Source: Lachnospiraceae bacterium
GTDB taxonomy: Bacteria > Bacillota > Clostridia > Lachnospirales > Lachnospiraceae
Direction: 5' to 3'
Length of the DNA: 44,848 nt
NCBI GenBank assembly: GCA_900751995.1
Contig: CAADTP010000003.1
Span: forward strand, 1-44,848
Every line of letters starts with the position of its first letter. Position 1 is the first letter of the stretch. Below the pieces are notes generated by a model, which worked only from the letters and a program-made list of their open reading frames with translations, had not been told where the DNA came from and made no database searches. Below, one piece after another: positions 1-7,431 of this stretch. A program made the translations under genes and the position numbers.

Positions 1-205
1 ATTAGGTGCCAAAAGAGCAGACGGACAGTTTGTTAAAGCTGGAAACATCCTTTACAGACAGCGTGGAACAAAGATTCACCCAGGTGAAAATGTAGGCTGC
101 GGTAAAGACTATACATTATTTGCACTGACAGATGGTGTAGTAAGATTCACCAGAAAAGGACGCGATAAGAAACAGGTTTCTATCGTTCCGGTAGAGGCAG
201 AATAA
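1..205 (+). CDS. rpmA: 50S ribosomal protein L27, C-terminal part
   Basis: Reading from base 2 gives an uninterrupted frame to the TAA at 203-205, about 67 residues, beginning LGAKRADGQFVKAGNI and ending VSIVPVEAE. The RQRGTKIHPGENVGCGKD segment is characteristic of bacterial L27, a large-subunit protein near the peptidyl transferase centre. The N-terminus, including any Clostridial-type cleavable extension, lies outside the window. Position directly before obgE matches the common rplU-ysxB-rpmA-obgE order of Firmicutes. It is followed by a hairpin terminator at 219-249, so it probably closes the ribosomal-protein transcript. Confidence 0.95.
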   Translation, partial: LGAKRADGQFVKAGNILYRQRGTKIHPGENVGCGKDYTLFALTDGVVRFTRKGRDKKQVSIVPVEAE

Positions 206-218
206 TCAAGTTCAGCGT

Positions 219-254
219 AAGGCTTCAAATCGTTCAGGTTTGGAGCCTTTCTTT
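219..254 (+). terminator. Hairpin terminator after rpmA
   Basis: Arms 219-229 (AAGGCTTCAAA) and 239-249 (TTTGGAGCCTT) pair over 11 bp with one G-U pair and a 9-nt loop. A short T-rich tract, TCTTTG, follows. It lies between the rpmA stop and the obgE ribosome-binding site, so it may end or attenuate the ribosomal-protein transcript. Confidence 0.75.
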
Positions 255-289
255 GAATTAAAAATAGAGTAGAAAGAGGAGCGACATAT

Positions 290-1582
290 ATGTTTGCAGA
301 CAGAGCAAAAATTATCATCCGTTCAGGAAAGGGCGGAGATGGACATGTAAGCTTCCGCCGAGAGCTGTACGTGCCGAATGGCGGTCCTGACGGCGGAGAT
401 GGCGGAAGAGGCGGGGACGTGATCTTTGAAGTAGATGAAGGTCAGAATACGCTTGGAGAATACCGTCACAAAAGAAAATTTAAAGCACAGGACGGTCAGG
501 AAGGCGGCAAGAAGCGCTGCCACGGAGCAGATGGAGAGGATATTGTCCTGAAGGTTCCGGAGGGAACTGTTATTATGGAAGCACAGTCCCGTAAAGTCAT
601 TGCGGATATGTCAGGTGAAAACCGCAGACAGATCGTGCTCAAAGGTGGAAGAGGCGGTAAGGGAAACCAGCATTACGCCACAGCTACCATGCAGGTTCCG
701 AAGTATGCACAGCCAGGCCAGCCTGCACAGGAGCTGGAAGTTCAGCTTGAACTCAAGGTGATCGCGGACGTAGGTCTTGTGGGATTTCCAAACGTGGGTA
801 AATCTACGTTCCTTTCCAGAGTGACCAATGCACAGCCAAAGATCGCCAATTATCATTTTACGACACTGAGTCCGAATCTTGGTGTAGTAGATACGGAAAA
901 CGGCGGTTTTGTCATTGCTGATATTCCGGGACTGATCGAGGGTGCTTCCGAGGGCGTCGGACTTGGACACGAATTCCTCAGACATATTGAACGTACCCGT
1001 GTTCTGGTTCACATTGTAGATGCGGCATCTACAGAGGGACGTGATCCGGTGGATGATATCCACAAGATCAACAGGGAACTGGAGGCCTATAATCCGGAAA
1101 TCGCAGCCAGACCACAGCTGATCGCAGCAAATAAGATCGACTGTATTTTTGATGACGGTGAAGAGAATCCGATCGATCGTCTCAAAGCTGAGTTTGAGCC
1201 GCAGGGAATCCGTGTTTATCCGATCTCAGCAGTAACAGGCCAGGGACTTAAAGAGCTTCTTTATGGTATCAAGGAACTTCTGGACAGCGTGCCGGCAGAG
1301 AAAATCGTATTTGAACAGGAATTCTTCCCGGAGGAGGAACTGTTTGCAGAGAACCTTCCATTTACAGTGGAGAGGGATCCGGAGGATCCGGAACTCTTTA
1401 TCGTGGAGGGACCGAAGATCGAAAAGATGCTCGGATATACAAATCTTGATTCTGAGAAGGGCTTTGCTTTCTTCCAGCGCTTCCTCAAAGAAGGCGGAAT
1501 TCTGGAAGAACTGGAGAAAGCCGGTATTGAAGAAGGAAATACAGTCCGTATGTACGGCTTTGACTTTGATTATTATAAATAG
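290..1582 (+). CDS. obgE: Obg-family GTPase (ribosome assembly)
   Basis: This 430-residue protein has the three-part Obg layout. An N-terminal glycine-rich Obg fold (about 1-158) is full of GGxGGxGG-like runs. The G domain carries G1 GFPNVGKST, switch/G3 DIPGLIEGAS and G4 NKID. The C-terminal OCT domain (about 350-430) is the extension typical of Gram-positive Obg. Obg acts on the 50S subunit late in assembly and has links to stress signalling and cell-cycle control. The start is set by the ribosome-binding site AAAGAGGAG at about 271-279. It is followed 14 bp later by yhbY, so the two are probably co-transcribed. Confidence 0.97.
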   Translation: MFADRAKIIIRSGKGGDGHVSFRRELYVPNGGPDGGDGGRGGDVIFEVDEGQNTLGEYRHKRKFKAQDGQEGGKKRCHGADGEDIVLKVPEGTVIMEAQSRKVIADMSGENRRQIVLKGGRGGKGNQHYATATMQVPKYAQPGQPAQELEVQLELKVIADVGLVGFPNVGKSTFLSRVTNAQPKIANYHFTTLSPNLGVVDTENGGFVIADIPGLIEGASEGVGLGHEFLRHIERTRVLVHIVDAASTEGRDPVDDIHKINRELEAYNPEIAARPQLIAANKIDCIFDDGEENPIDRLKAEFEPQGIRVYPISAVTGQGLKELLYGIKELLDSVPAEKIVFEQEFFPEEELFAENLPFTVERDPEDPELFIVEGPKIEKMLGYTNLDSEKGFAFFQRFLKEGGILEELEKAGIEEGNTVRMYGFDFDYYK

Positions 1583-1596
1583 AAAGGTCTGAATTT

Positions 1597-1887
1597 ATGA
1601 CAAGCAAACAGAGAGCATACCTGAAAGGGCTTGCAATGAAAATGGAACCGATCATGCAGCTTGGCAAGGGTTCTGTCACACCGGAGAATACAGCGGCTGT
1701 TGACGAGGCACTTGCAGCAAGAGAACTGATTAAGATCAGTGTGCTTCAGAACTGTCTGGATGATCCGCGTCAGATGGCAGAAGTCCTTGCAGAAAGAACA
1801 CATGCCCAGGTTGTACAGGTGATCGGAAGAAAGATTGTTCTGTATCGAGAAGGCAAAAAAGACAAGAAAAAAATCATTCTTCCGTAA
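1597..1887 (+). CDS. yhbY: YhbY/CRM-domain RNA-binding protein
   Basis: A 96-residue single-domain CRM protein. YhbY proteins bind precursor large-subunit rRNA and are assembly factors. The N-terminal LKGLAMKMEPIMQLGKG and the following ENTAAVDEALAARELIKI segment fit the family, as does the basic tail (GKKDKKKIILP). Length matches the usual 95-100 residues. It sits between obgE and nadD-yqeK with short gaps (14 and 18 bp), as in many Firmicutes. Confidence 0.93.
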   Translation: MTSKQRAYLKGLAMKMEPIMQLGKGSVTPENTAAVDEALAARELIKISVLQNCLDDPRQMAEVLAERTHAQVVQVIGRKIVLYREGKKDKKKIILP

Positions 1888-1905
1888 TTTTCTGGAGGAA
1901 CAGGG

Positions 1906-3174
1906 ATGGAGAACAGACGAAAAAAAATCGGCATCATGGGCGGAACCTTTGATCCGATCCATGTCGGTCATCTGATTCTTGGTGAAAAAGCCTATGAGCA
2001 GCTGGGGCTTGATAAGATTCTGTTTATGCCGGCAGGAAATCCGCCGCATAAACGGAACCGTAACGGAAGAGCAACAGATGAGCAGAGAACAGAGATGGTA
2101 AGACTGGCGATTGAAGGAAATCCACACTTTGAACTTTCTCTGATCGAAATGAATGCAGAGGGGTTTACCTATACCTACCGTACCTTGGAAAGATTAAAAG
2201 AGCAGAATCCTGATACAGATTATTATTTTATCATAGGGGCGGATTCCCTCTATAATTTTACAACATGGATGGAGCCATCCCGGATCTGCAGGGCATGTAC
2301 GATCGTTGTTGCGACCAGAGATCATGTGCCTGTAAAGAATCTGGATCAGGAGATGACTTATCTTTCCAGACAATACGGAGGATGTTTTATACGGCTGAAT
2401 ACTCTGAATATTGATATTTCCAGCCAGCTTTTGCGCCAGTGGCACCAGGAAGGTAAAAGCATTCATTATTATGTGCCCGAGGCGGTTGTGGATTACATTG
2501 AGAAGCATCAGATTTATCACTTCTCTGAGATGGGACCGGTTTTTGACCAGACAGAGGGAGATACTATAAAGATGGCAGATTATGATTTTATAAAAATGCA
2601 AAAGAAACTGGCAAAATATCTTGATGAAGATCGTTTTGCACATACACTTGGAGTTATGTATACCTGCGCTTCTCTGGCTATGGTCCATGGTTATGACCTC
2701 AAAGATGCACAGGTTGCTGGTCTGCTTCATGACAGTGCTAAATGTATCCCAAATAAGAAAAAACTTAAAATGTGTGAAGAACATAAAATCCCGGTTACGG
2801 AATTTGAAAAAACACATCCGTTTCTTCTTCATGCGAAATTAGGAGCATATGTTGCAGAAGCTAAATATGGAATCAGGAACAGGGAAATCCTTTCTTCCAT
2901 TACGTATCATACAACAGGAAAGCCAGAGATGTCTGTCCTGGAAAAAATCGTATATATTGCGGATTATATCGAGCCGGCAAGAAATAAAGCACCGAATCTT
3001 ACAAAGGTGCGCAAGCTTGCCTTTGAAGATCTGGATGAATGTATGTATGAGATTCTTAAAGATACCCTTTCTTATTTTGAAGAAAACCCAAAGGACGTTG
3101 ATGCTGCAACAAAAGAAGCATTTGAATATTACAGCGTTTTGCATAAGAACAGGTTTGCAGAAGAACAGGCCTGA
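1906..3174 (+). CDS. nadD: Fused nicotinate-nucleotide adenylyltransferase / YqeK HD-domain hydrolase
   Basis: A single 422-residue frame encodes two proteins that are usually separate. Residues about 1-200 are NadD, with nucleotidyltransferase motif GGTFDPIHVGHL, NPPHKRN, IGADSLYNF and ISSQLLRQ; NadD adenylates nicotinate mononucleotide in NAD synthesis. Residues about 225-422 are a YqeK-type HD phosphohydrolase, with HTLGVMYTC, AGLLHDSAK and the metal-binding YHTTGKPEMS...VYIADYIEP. YqeK proteins are known Ap4A (diadenosine tetraphosphate) hydrolases in Gram-positives. No stop or frameshift is seen in the linker (about 200-225). The two halves are adjacent genes in Bacillus, so a fusion is plausible. 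The TGA overlaps a possible ATG of the next frame. Confidence 0.95.
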   Translation: MENRRKKIGIMGGTFDPIHVGHLILGEKAYEQLGLDKILFMPAGNPPHKRNRNGRATDEQRTEMVRLAIEGNPHFELSLIEMNAEGFTYTYRTLERLKEQNPDTDYYFIIGADSLYNFTTWMEPSRICRACTIVVATRDHVPVKNLDQEMTYLSRQYGGCFIRLNTLNIDISSQLLRQWHQEGKSIHYYVPEAVVDYIEKHQIYHFSEMGPVFDQTEGDTIKMADYDFIKMQKKLAKYLDEDRFAHTLGVMYTCASLAMVHGYDLKDAQVAGLLHDSAKCIPNKKKLKMCEEHKIPVTEFEKTHPFLLHAKLGAYVAEAKYGIRNREILSSITYHTTGKPEMSVLEKIVYIADYIEPARNKAPNLTKVRKLAFEDLDECMYEILKDTLSYFEENPKDVDAATKEAFEYYSVLHKNRFAEEQA

Positions 3175-3194
3175 TGCAGAAAGGAATGGAATTT

Positions 3195-3551
3195 ATGAGC
3201 AAAGAACTGGAAATGGTACGTCTTGCCTGCAAGGCCCTGGATGAAAAAAAGGCTCTGGATATAAAAGTGATCGATATCCATGAGGTTTCTGTGATTGCAG
3301 ATTACTTTGTGATCGCGAGCGGAAGCAATTTAAACCAGGTACAGGCAATGGTAGATAACGTAGAAGAACAGCTTGGAAGAGCCGGTTATGAACCGAAACA
3401 GGTGGAAGGAACAAGAGGTTCCAACTGGATCCTTATGGATTATGGCGATCTCATCATCCATGTGTTTGATGAAGAAAACCGTCTTTTCTATGATCTGGAG
3501 AGAATCTGGAGAGATGGAAAAGAAGTGGATGCAGAAGAATTCTTGAAATAA
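3195..3551 (+). CDS. rsfS: Ribosome silencing factor RsfS
   Basis: A 118-residue protein of the RsfS/Iojap family, which binds L14 and blocks subunit joining when nutrients are short. Diagnostic parts are DIHEVSVIADYFVIASG, the segment VEGTRGSNWILMDYGD and LIIHVFDEENRLFYDLE. I chose the ATG at 3195 because AAAGGAATGG lies just upstream. An in-frame ATG at 3174, overlapping the nadD stop, would add seven residues. It is the last gene of the obgE-yhbY-nadD-rsfS run before the terminator at 3597-3631. Confidence 0.94.
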   Translation: MSKELEMVRLACKALDEKKALDIKVIDIHEVSVIADYFVIASGSNLNQVQAMVDNVEEQLGRAGYEPKQVEGTRGSNWILMDYGDLIIHVFDEENRLFYDLERIWRDGKEVDAEEFLK

Positions 3552-3581
3552 TTGTTTACCATAAATATATTATGTAAACAA
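3552..3581. repeat. Inverted repeat after rsfS
   Basis: TTGTTTAC at 3552-3559 and GTAAACAA at 3574-3581 form a perfect 8-bp inverted repeat with a 14-bp AT-rich spacer, starting at the rsfS stop. It has no T tract and sits just upstream of the true terminator. It could be an accessory hairpin or a protein site. Note the resemblance to the TTTGTTT/AAACAAA repeat in the lexA promoter. Confidence 0.5.
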
Positions 3582-3596
3582 AGAGAAGCAAAGAGA

Positions 3597-3631
3597 AACG
3601 TCCCTGGTCGGAAAAGACAAGGGACGTTTTT
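3597..3631. terminator. Bidirectional terminator between rsfS and lexA
   Basis: Arms AACGTCCCT (3597-3605) and AGGGACGTT (3620-3628) form a 9-bp stem with a 14-nt loop and a T run on the + strand (3627-3631). On the - strand the same stem is followed by TTTCTCTTTG, so it can also stop lexA transcription. It lies between two convergent genes. Confidence 0.85.
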
Positions 3632-3669
3632 GGCTTTGTTGGAGATTACTCTGTAATGTTCCTGAAGAT

Positions 3670-4290
3670 TTACTGAAAGAAGCGGAATACACCAAAAACC
3701 TTACCAAGGATCTGAAGATTGTCCTGAACCAAGATTGGATCCATGTAATCGTTCTCCGGCTGGAGACGATAGTAACCGTCTTCTTTATAAAAAGTCTTGA
3801 CAGTGGCGGAATCCTCCACGAGAGCAACTACGATATCACCGTTCTCGGCAGATGTCTGCTGTTTGACAAGAACCTGATCACCATCAAAGATACCGGCGTT
3901 GACCATACTGTCCCCCTTGACACGGAGCATAAAACTCTGCTCATTCGGCATGAATTCTGCCGGAACAGGGAAATAAGTCTCGATATTCTCTACTGCGAGG
4001 ATCGGCTGTCCCGCTGCTACAGTACCAACAAGCGGTACATTGACAACCTCTCTGCGGGCAAGATTGAAATTATCGTCGATGATCTCGATTGCTCTGGGCT
4101 TGGTTGCATCCCTGCGGATATATCCGTTCTTCTCAAGGGCTTCCAGATGAGAATGCACAGAAGATGTGGATTTCAGATGAACTGCTTCACAAATTTCTCT
4201 TACGGCAGGAGGGAAGCCTCTGTTCAGGATTTCGTTTTTGATATAATCCAGAATCTCCTGCTGTTTTGAACTGATTCTGCCATAAGCCAT
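3670..4290 (-). CDS. lexA: SOS repressor LexA
   Basis: A 206-residue LexA. The N-terminal winged-helix DNA-binding domain (about 1-65) includes GFPPAVREIC and STSSVHSHLEALEKNGYIRR. The hinge carries the Ala93-Gly94 self-cleavage site (VGTVAAGQP). The C-terminal S24 protease fold has the catalytic Ser128 (KGDSMV) and Lys165 (SATVKTF). LexA represses DNA-damage genes until RecA filaments trigger its cleavage. I start at 4290 (MAYGRISS) because CCGGAGGT precedes it; a longer frame to 4362 would include the promoter. A near-consensus LexA box at 4373-4386 indicates autoregulation. Confidence 0.97.
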   Translation of the reverse strand: MAYGRISSKQQEILDYIKNEILNRGFPPAVREICEAVHLKSTSSVHSHLEALEKNGYIRRDATKPRAIEIIDDNFNLARREVVNVPLVGTVAAGQPILAVENIETYFPVPAEFMPNEQSFMLRVKGDSMVNAGIFDGDQVLVKQQTSAENGDIVVALVEDSATVKTFYKEDGYYRLQPENDYMDPILVQDNLQILGKVFGVFRFFQ

Positions 4291-4333
4291 AATGATACCT
4301 CCGGGTTCACGATACTTTAATATATATAAATCT

Positions 4334-4362
4334 AGTATAACATAATTTGTTTGAAATAGCAA
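4334..4362 (-). promoter_or_regulatory. lexA promoter
   Basis: On the - strand, TTGCTA (-35, 4357-4362) and TATACT (-10, 4334-4339) are separated by exactly 17 bp and lie about 45 bp before the lexA start. The -35 box lies within the inverted repeat at 4345-4368. Confidence 0.75.
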
Positions 4363-4368
4363 ACAAAT
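4345..4368. repeat. Inverted repeat over the lexA -35 region
   Basis: ATTTGTTT (4345-4352) and AAACAAAT (4361-4368) are perfect 8-bp arms separated by 8 bp. The repeat covers the lexA -35 box and spacer. It could be an operator for a second regulator, or a chance AT-rich palindrome. Confidence 0.5.
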
Positions 4369-4372
4369 ATTC

Positions 4373-4386
4373 GGAAAATATGTTCG
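4373..4386. promoter_or_regulatory. LexA (SOS) box
   Basis: On the - strand the 14-mer CGAACATATTTTCC matches the Gram-positive LexA consensus CGAACRNRYGTTYC at 13 of 14 positions (T in place of the inner G). It lies 10 bp upstream of the lexA -35 and about 70 bp upstream of the divergent -35 at 4459. LexA autoregulation is the likely role. Confidence 0.75.
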
Positions 4387-4458
4387 TAATATTCACGGGA
4401 TATTTTCGGTGATCAGTTACAAAATATTTGGACAGTTACAGAAATTCTATGCTTTTTC

Positions 4459-4487
4459 TTGTCATTATGGGAGGAAAATGGTACAAT
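4459..4487 (+). promoter_or_regulatory. Promoter of the HlyD-like/yggS/sepF unit
   Basis: TTGTCA (4459-4464) and TACAAT (4482-4487) are separated by 17 bp and lie 45 bp before the TTG start at 4532. Two copies of CAGTTACA (4414 and 4433) lie immediately upstream. Confidence 0.7.
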
Positions 4488-4531
4488 AGTCAGGTGTAAA
4501 ATACAAAGACTGATATAAAGGAGGCATTTTT

Positions 4532-5983
4532 TTGCCTGATAATCCAAAAAATTCCGGGAATCATCCAGGAGCACTGGTTAAGATACGAAAGATTTTTGGT
4601 CTGAATATTGGAACCATGCTGTTTGGATGTCTTTTGATTTATATGTTGTTCAGTGCAGTACTTTATCTTACCTCTACGAATATAGAGTCCTATCTGGTCA
4701 TTTCCGGACCTTTGTCAAGAAATGAAACTTATACAGGACTTGCACTCAGAGAGGAATCTGTCTACCAGGCAGAAACCGGAGGATATGTAAGTTATTATGC
4801 ACGAGAGGGAAATAAGATCAATGCCAATGGCGTGGTCTATGGGATCAGCAGTACTGCGCCGACGGAGAATACAGAAGAATTGAGTGCAGAGCAGTTATCT
4901 CAGATCCGAAATAACATGCTTAGTTTTTCAAAGGGATTCAGTTCCAGTAATTTTAACAGTACCTATAGTTTTAAATATGAACTTGAGGGTGATATCCTCC
5001 AGTATGCAACGGCTCCAGGAAGTACTTCTGTTGTGACTTCATCGGACGAAGATGCGGACAGTACTGTTTCTCCTACTCCGGCACCGGTATCTTATGCTGG
5101 TCAGACTCTGAATAAGGCAGCTTCGGATGGTGTTGTACTGTATTGCGTGGATGGATATGAGGGAAAGACCCTGAATGATCTGACAGCACAGGATTTCGAT
5201 CAGAATGCCTATGTGGAGACGGATCTTAAGAATCAGGGAACTGTCAGTGCTGGAGATACGATGTATACGCTGGTGACAGATGAAAACTGGAGTCTTTTGA
5301 TCCCTCTCAGCGGTAAGCAGGCAGCGAAGCTGAAAGACCGTACTTCTGTCAGAGTCAAATTTCTGAAGGACGGTATGACGCAGAGCGGAGATTTCAGTAT
5401 TGTAGAGATCGATAAGGCCAAATATGGAAAGATAGATTTTAATAAAGGTCTGATCCGTTATGCTGCGGATCGTTTCCTCGAAATCGAACTGGTAACAAAT
5501 ACAGTTACCGGGCTTAAGATCCCACTGTCATCGGTTGTAACCAAAGAATTTTATAAACTTCCTTCCGAGTATCTGACAACCAATGATTCTCAGGAGGCTG
5601 GAGTGATGATCCAGAAGACAGACAAGAACGGGAATGCTTCCCAGACTTTTGTCAAGGCAACGATTTACGGGGAAGACACTCAGGAAGCAGAAGACGATAA
5701 AAAAACTTCCGAAAGTATTTACTATATTGACATGAGTAATTTCAAAGAAGGGGATGTGGCAGTCAACCCCAAAGATCAGAGTAAATATGTGATCAGGGAG
5801 GTTGGAGTTCTTGAAGGAACATACTGCATCAATCAGGGGTACGCAGTATTTCGCCGGATCGAGATTCTTGATCAGAATGAGGAATATGCGGTTGTATCCA
5901 AGGAAACACGTTACGGACTTTCCAGATATGATCATATTGTGAGAAATGCCGATAAGGTAAGTGAACAGGAAATTTTGTATTGA
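4532..5983 (+). CDS. HlyD-like single-pass membrane protein (orphan adaptor)
   Basis: A 483-residue protein starting at TTG, fixed by the ribosome-binding site AAAGGAGG at 4517-4524. A basic N-terminus precedes one membrane segment (about 28-48, IGTMLFGCLLIYMLFSAVLY). The rest would be extracytoplasmic. The region after the anchor (ETGGYVSYYAREGNKI) and the later beta-rich part (WSLLIPLSGKQAAKLKDRTSVRV) resemble the barrel-sandwich and HlyD_D23 domains of membrane-fusion adaptors. A Ser/Thr/Pro-rich linker lies around 170-190. No ABC or RND transporter gene is adjacent. Its position ahead of yggS-sepF suggests a link to the cell envelope or septum, which is inference. Confidence 0.75.
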   Translation: MPDNPKNSGNHPGALVKIRKIFGLNIGTMLFGCLLIYMLFSAVLYLTSTNIESYLVISGPLSRNETYTGLALREESVYQAETGGYVSYYAREGNKINANGVVYGISSTAPTENTEELSAEQLSQIRNNMLSFSKGFSSSNFNSTYSFKYELEGDILQYATAPGSTSVVTSSDEDADSTVSPTPAPVSYAGQTLNKAASDGVVLYCVDGYEGKTLNDLTAQDFDQNAYVETDLKNQGTVSAGDTMYTLVTDENWSLLIPLSGKQAAKLKDRTSVRVKFLKDGMTQSGDFSIVEIDKAKYGKIDFNKGLIRYAADRFLEIELVTNTVTGLKIPLSSVVTKEFYKLPSEYLTTNDSQEAGVMIQKTDKNGNASQTFVKATIYGEDTQEAEDDKKTSESIYYIDMSNFKEGDVAVNPKDQSKYVIREVGVLEGTYCINQGYAVFRRIEILDQNEEYAVVSKETRYGLSRYDHIVRNADKVSEQEILY

Positions 5984-6002
5984 TTGGAATGCATTTTGAT
6001 TC

Positions 6003-6029
6003 GTAACTGTGAGGGTACTGAACAGTTAC
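6003..6029. repeat. GTAACTGT/ACAGTTAC inverted repeat before yggS
   Basis: GTAACTGT (6003-6010) and ACAGTTAC (6022-6029) are perfect 8-bp arms around an 11-nt loop, in the intergene between the HlyD-like stop and the yggS ribosome-binding site. It would form an mRNA hairpin. Related sequences occur at 4414-4439 (CAGTTACA twice) and 20502-20519 (GTTACTGT/ACAGTAAC), suggesting a small dispersed repeat family. Confidence 0.6.
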
Positions 6030-6065
6030 ATTAAAAGATTATATGAATCAGGGAGGCTGATATTT

Positions 6066-6773
6066 ATGATAACAGAAAATCTGAATCAGGTCAGAAAAAA
6101 CATACAGGAGGCATGTGAGGTATCAGGGCGTGATCCGAAGGAAGTAACGCTGATCGCTGTCAGTAAGACAAAGCCGGTGTCTATGCTTTTGGAGGCCTAT
6201 AATGCAGGGGCAAGAGTGTTTGGTGAGAACAAGGTCCAGGAGATCGTGGATAAATATCCGCAGCTTCCAGAGGATATTCAGTGGCACATGATCGGACATC
6301 TTCAGAGAAATAAGGTAAAATACATTGTGGATAAGGTATCCATGATCCATTCGGTAGATTCTCTGAGACTTGCCCAGACGATCGAGCAGGAAGCGGCAAA
6401 GCATGATGTATGTGTCCCGATCCTTCTTGAAGTCAATGTGGCACAGGAAGAAACAAAATTCGGTCTTAAGATGGAGGAAGTTCTTCCGCTGGTGGAATCT
6501 GTCGCAGAGTTTCCGCATATAAAGATACAGGGACTTATGACAATTGCACCTTATGTACAAAATCCAGAAGAAAACAGACCAGTTTTTCGTCAATTAAAAA
6601 AATTAAGTGTTGACATTGCAGCCAAAAACATTAATAATGTTACTATGAGTGTTTTGAGCATGGGAATGACCGGGGATTATCAGGTCGCTGTGCAGGAGGG
6701 CGCTACAATGGTGCGTGTTGGGACTGGAATATTTGGTGAGCGAGATTATTCGAAGCAGGCACAGGACAAATAA
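6066..6773 (+). CDS. yggS: YggS-family pyridoxal-phosphate homeostasis protein
   Basis: A 235-residue single-domain TIM-barrel PLP protein (YlmE/YBL036C family). It carries the PLP-lysine motif AVSKTKP (Lys about 34), FGENKVQEI, WHMIGHLQRNK, the segment EETKFGL, GLMTIAPY and SMGMTGDYQVAVQEGATMVR for the phosphate site. These proteins buffer PLP and affect amino-acid pools rather than catalyse a known reaction. I start at 6066 because GGGAGG lies at 6051-6056; an ATG-like upstream extension to 6009 would overlap the hairpin. It is followed by sepF after 14 bp, matching ylmE-sepF in Gram-positives. Confidence 0.94.
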   Translation: MITENLNQVRKNIQEACEVSGRDPKEVTLIAVSKTKPVSMLLEAYNAGARVFGENKVQEIVDKYPQLPEDIQWHMIGHLQRNKVKYIVDKVSMIHSVDSLRLAQTIEQEAAKHDVCVPILLEVNVAQEETKFGLKMEEVLPLVESVAEFPHIKIQGLMTIAPYVQNPEENRPVFRQLKKLSVDIAAKNINNVTMSVLSMGMTGDYQVAVQEGATMVRVGTGIFGERDYSKQAQDK

Positions 6774-6787
6774 GATTGGAGAATAAG

Positions 6788-7426
6788 ATGGGCGTTTTAG
6801 ATAAACTTTTGGATGTTGTAAAGCTGAATGATGATTATGATGATGAGGATTTCTTAGATGATGATATCTTAGACGACGAAGATGATTTCCTGGATGATGA
6901 CGATGAAGAGAAACCAGTAAAGAAATTCTTTCAGAAATTCGGTAAGAAGAAAGACGAGGATGATTTCCTGGATGATGACGAGGAAGATGAGATCGAGGAG
7001 CCGGTAAAGGCTGAGACAAAGCAGCCTGCACCGAAAGCATCCGTGAAAGCTTCTGCGACAGTACGTCAGGACAAGCCGGTTCGTACTTCTTCCAAGATCA
7101 CACCGATGAGAAGCAGCAGAAAAGCCAACATTCCGGTAAATATGGAAGTCTGTGTGATCAGACCTTCTTCTATGGAAGATACCCGTGAGATCGCGGATAC
7201 CCTTGTTGACAGATCTACTGTTGTGCTGAATCTGGAGGGAATTGACGTAGAGCTTGCACAGAGAATCATCGATTTTACATCAGGTGCATGCTACTCTCTG
7301 GGCGGAAGCCTTCAGAAGGTATCCAGCTATATCTTTATTCTTGGACCGGAAGGTGTGGATATTACAGGGGATCTTCAGAATATCCTTGGAAGTTCTTCCA
7401 CTCCGTCTGTAAGAGCAGGTTATTGA
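6788..7426 (+). CDS. sepF: Cell division protein SepF
   Basis: A 212-residue SepF, which tethers FtsZ to the membrane and organises its filaments. The N-terminus MGVLDKLLDVVKL is the amphipathic membrane-targeting helix. A very acidic stretch of Asp/Glu blocks follows (about 16-75, with repeated DDFLDDD units), then a Ser/Pro/Lys linker. The conserved SepF core is about 115-200 (PSSMEDTREIADTL, VVLNLEGID, SGACYSLGGSL, YIFILGPEGVDI). The ATG at 6788 is preferred over an in-frame TTG at 6776 because the TGGAGA there is the ribosome-binding site. The acidic region is unusually long and regular. Confidence 0.95.
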   Translation: MGVLDKLLDVVKLNDDYDDEDFLDDDILDDEDDFLDDDDEEKPVKKFFQKFGKKKDEDDFLDDDEEDEIEEPVKAETKQPAPKASVKASATVRQDKPVRTSSKITPMRSSRKANIPVNMEVCVIRPSSMEDTREIADTLVDRSTVVLNLEGIDVELAQRIIDFTSGACYSLGGSLQKVSSYIFILGPEGVDITGDLQNILGSSSTPSVRAGY

Positions 7427-7431
7427 TAAAT

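Noticed and set aside
611..1063. 150-codon frame antisense to obgE
   Set aside because: It lies wholly inside a well-supported gene and has low-complexity Cys/Ser-rich composition without motifs.
7288..7431. Longer N-terminus for ylmH reaching into sepF
   Set aside because: The extension lies inside sepF and is unlike YlmH; the ATG at 7432 matches family length.
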